Source of the DNA: Clostridiales bacterium
GTDB lineage: Bacteria > Bacillota > Clostridia > Lachnospirales > Lachnospiraceae
Assembly: GCA_015655565.1 (NCBI GenBank)
Contig: JAATEU010000397.1
Coordinates: forward strand, 1 to 7,969
Direction of reading: 5' to 3'
Length of the DNA: 7,969 nt
The position numbers and the translations under genes were made by a program. The notes beneath the pieces were generated by a model that was not told the DNA's origin, ran no database searches, and worked only from the letters and a program-made list of their open reading frames with translations. Within the stretch, counting starts at the first letter, position 1, and every line of letters starts with the position of its first letter. Below, in pieces: positions 6,986 to 7,969 of this stretch.

Positions 6986-7024
6986 ATCAGCGGAAACAGC
7001 CAAAAAACTGCTCCGCTGATTTTA
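6986..7024 (+). terminator. Intrinsic terminator ending the pgmB operon region
   Basis: ATCAGCGGA (6986-6994) pairs perfectly with TCCGCTGAT (7012-7020) around a 17-base loop that can add CAG/CTG pairs. The stem runs straight into TTTAATATGT on the plus strand. On the minus strand the bases after the stem are not T-rich, so it should act mainly on plus-strand transcripts. It lies beyond the ArsC-like remnant and is the first good terminator after the pgmB-GH3-esterase genes. Confidence 0.7.
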
Positions 7025-7124
7025 ATATGTAATTTTTGGGCTGCCTTAAGTTCCGTTGAAATTAAACCGTCTGGGAACGTTCCGATTTTGAACTTGCCGC
7101 CAAGGAACATCATGTATTTTTATC

Positions 7125-7460
7125 TTACGTCTGTTTGAAAGTGACTTCATAGGTTCCCATTGCTGCCATAGTGACGATAATAGCATTCAGTATAATTAAT
7201 ATGGAGCGTTCCAACGTGACGTGGCCGGTAAAAATTTCTACCAGAAATAAAAGAATTAAAGCAATGAAATAAACTACATATCGTGTATGTATTTTCCATA
7301 CTTTATCCAAAGGAATTTTTAAGAATTGCACAATCAATGTGGTGGCGGCAACTACACCTGCAATTGTACCAAGAAAGTCCCAGGTCATAAATTCATTAAT
7401 CGGTGCGGCAGCCTGGGCAATGGCTGTTGACAAATAATTTAATCCGTTTATAATATACAT
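7125..7460 (-). CDS. Small membrane protein, holin-like, function unknown
   Basis: Protein of 111 residues with three predicted membrane helices at about 29-48, 61-79 and 86-104, short charged linkers (LDKVWKIHTR, VTLER) and a short polar C-terminus. The ATG follows GAAAGGAG (complement 7468-7475) at a 7-base spacing, and a promoter lies upstream at 7509-7536, so it looks like a genuine, separately expressed gene. Size and topology resemble phage-type holins, but no endolysin or phage gene is nearby and I do not recognise the family with certainty. Its only visible neighbours are a sirtuin gene upstream and the decayed ArsC-like gene in the opposite orientation. Holin is a guess from shape only. 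Confidence 0.8.
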   Translation of the reverse strand: MYIINGLNYLSTAIAQAAAPINEFMTWDFLGTIAGVVAATTLIVQFLKIPLDKVWKIHTRYVVYFIALILLFLVEIFTGHVTLERSILIILNAIIVTMAAMGTYEVTFKQT

Positions 7461-7508
7461 ATTTAGACTCCTTTCAACATTAATACGTAGTAGAATAGTA
7501 ACATCTTA

Positions 7509-7536
7509 ATTATACACCAATTCCATATTATTACAA
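7509..7536 (-). promoter_or_regulatory. Sigma-A-type promoter of the small membrane protein
   Basis: On the minus strand TTGTAA (complement 7531-7536) and a perfect TATAAT (complement 7509-7514) are separated by 16 bases, the same boxes and spacing as the pgmB promoter. The predicted start near 7502 gives a leader of about 42 bases. A TTGACA lies further upstream (complement 7564-7569) but has no matching -10 box. Confidence 0.65.
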
Positions 7537-7620
7537 TACAATTTGTCTATTTTAACCATTTTATGTCAATTTTACACAAGGAATAAGTAGAATGAAAGAC
7601 GGTGTGAAACTTTGGGCATC

Positions 7621-7671
7621 AAAAATAATACCTAAAAATTTTTCAGGCATTAATAAAAACCTTCAAGAAGG
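7621..7671 (-). terminator. Possible tandem weak terminators after the sirtuin gene
   Basis: Just after the sirtuin stop on the minus strand, CCTTC/GAAGG (7660-7671, two-base spacer, really a 4-bp stem with a 4-base loop) is followed by TTTTTATT. A second AT-rich stem, CCT-AAAAA/TTTTT-AGG (7631-7647, one bulge), is followed by TATTATTTTT. Each is weak alone. Together they probably separate the sirtuin transcript from the membrane-protein gene. Confidence 0.4.
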
Positions 7672-7676
7672 AGGAA

Positions 7677-7969
7677 TCAGATTTCTGTAAAAACTTCTCC
7701 CAGACCGCATTGCAGAAGCAGATTGGCATAAGAATCATAAGGTGTTTTGGATTTATTTATTAATACCAGCCGGTTGCCGGTATAATAGTTTATGAATCCG
7801 GCGGCCGGATATACGGATAAGGAGGTGCCGGCTATAATCAGTATATCTGCGGAAGCAATGGCTTCCATGGCCTGATTCATTACTTTTTCGTTAAGGGCTT
7901 CTTCATAAAGGACTACATCAGGTTTAATTAAGCCGCCGCAGTTACAATGTGGGATGGAACCGGCAGTGA
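7677..7969 (-). CDS. Sir2-family NAD-dependent protein deacylase, C-terminal part
   Basis: Partial gene: 96 residues plus stop are visible, and the 5' end lies beyond the window. The frame continues upstream of the internal Met at 7880, giving IPHCNCGGLIKPDVVLYEE, the end of the zinc-binding module and the start of the return to the Rossmann fold. ADILIIAGTSLSVYPAAGFI (NAD-binding GTSL motif) and RLVLINKSKTPYD follow, both standard for bacterial sirtuins. The zinc ligands here are spaced CxC rather than the textbook CxxC, a pattern I associate with Firmicute members. The enzyme would use NAD to remove acetyl or related acyl groups from lysines of cytoplasmic proteins such as metabolic enzymes. 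The NAD-binding N-terminal half and catalytic His are outside the window. Confidence 0.93.
   Translation of the reverse strand, partial: TAGSIPHCNCGGLIKPDVVLYEEALNEKVMNQAMEAIASADILIIAGTSLSVYPAAGFINYYTGNRLVLINKSKTPYDSYANLLLQCGLGEVFTEI

Noticed and set aside
7592..7690. Plus-strand 32-codon frame (MKDGVKLWASKII...) with AAGGA nine bases upstream
   Set aside because: It has no promoter, overlaps the convergent sirtuin 3' end, and its length is within chance. The hairpins it spans fit the sirtuin terminator better.
7677..7880. Short gene starting at the internal Met at 7880
   Set aside because: The frame continues upstream to the window edge with clear sirtuin zinc-module residues, so this Met is internal to a longer gene.

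Overview
The window reads as chromosomal DNA from a low-to-moderate GC Gram-positive anaerobe, most likely a gut-type clostridium (Lachnospiraceae-like). This is inferred from strong AGGAGG-type ribosome binding sites, TATAAT promoters, an AraC-GH39 fusion regulator and a sirtuin with the Firmicute-style CxCGG / KPDVVLYEE signature. No species is claimed.

Layout. Positions 2-2527 (minus) hold a complete regulator-enzyme fusion: cupin sensor, AraC helix-turn-helix, and a GH39-like glycosidase with both catalytic glutamates in place. Positions 2528-3141 are a 614-base divergent intergenic region. Its left half is packed with inverted repeats that look like a structured RNA read on the minus strand and ending in a U-rich terminator. 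Its right half carries the promoter of a plus-strand operon. That operon (3142-6716) encodes beta-phosphoglucomutase (pgmB), a two-domain GH3 enzyme and an HSL-type alpha/beta hydrolase. It is followed by a decayed ArsC-like reductase gene and a terminator at 6986-7020. From 7125 to the end all genes are on the minus strand: a small three-helix, holin-like membrane protein with its own promoter, then the C-terminal part of a Sir2-type NAD-dependent deacylase cut by the window edge.

How the genes may work together. The GH3 enzyme carries the Asp-x-His dyad of the NagZ/Nag3 branch (KHFPGDG, then DQH after four residues). Members of that branch have been shown to act as retaining beta-glycoside phosphorylases that release beta-sugar 1-phosphates. 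The gene directly upstream encodes a beta-phosphoglucomutase with all its diagnostic residues, and the substrate of that enzyme is beta-glucose 1-phosphate. The simplest reading is a compact intracellular pathway: an esterase removes acyl groups, GH3 splits a beta-glucoside with phosphate, and PgmB feeds glucose 6-phosphate into glycolysis. The divergent AraC-GH39 protein is the likely local regulator. No transporter or GH65/GH94 phosphorylase is present in the window. The pathway is an inference from motifs and gene order.
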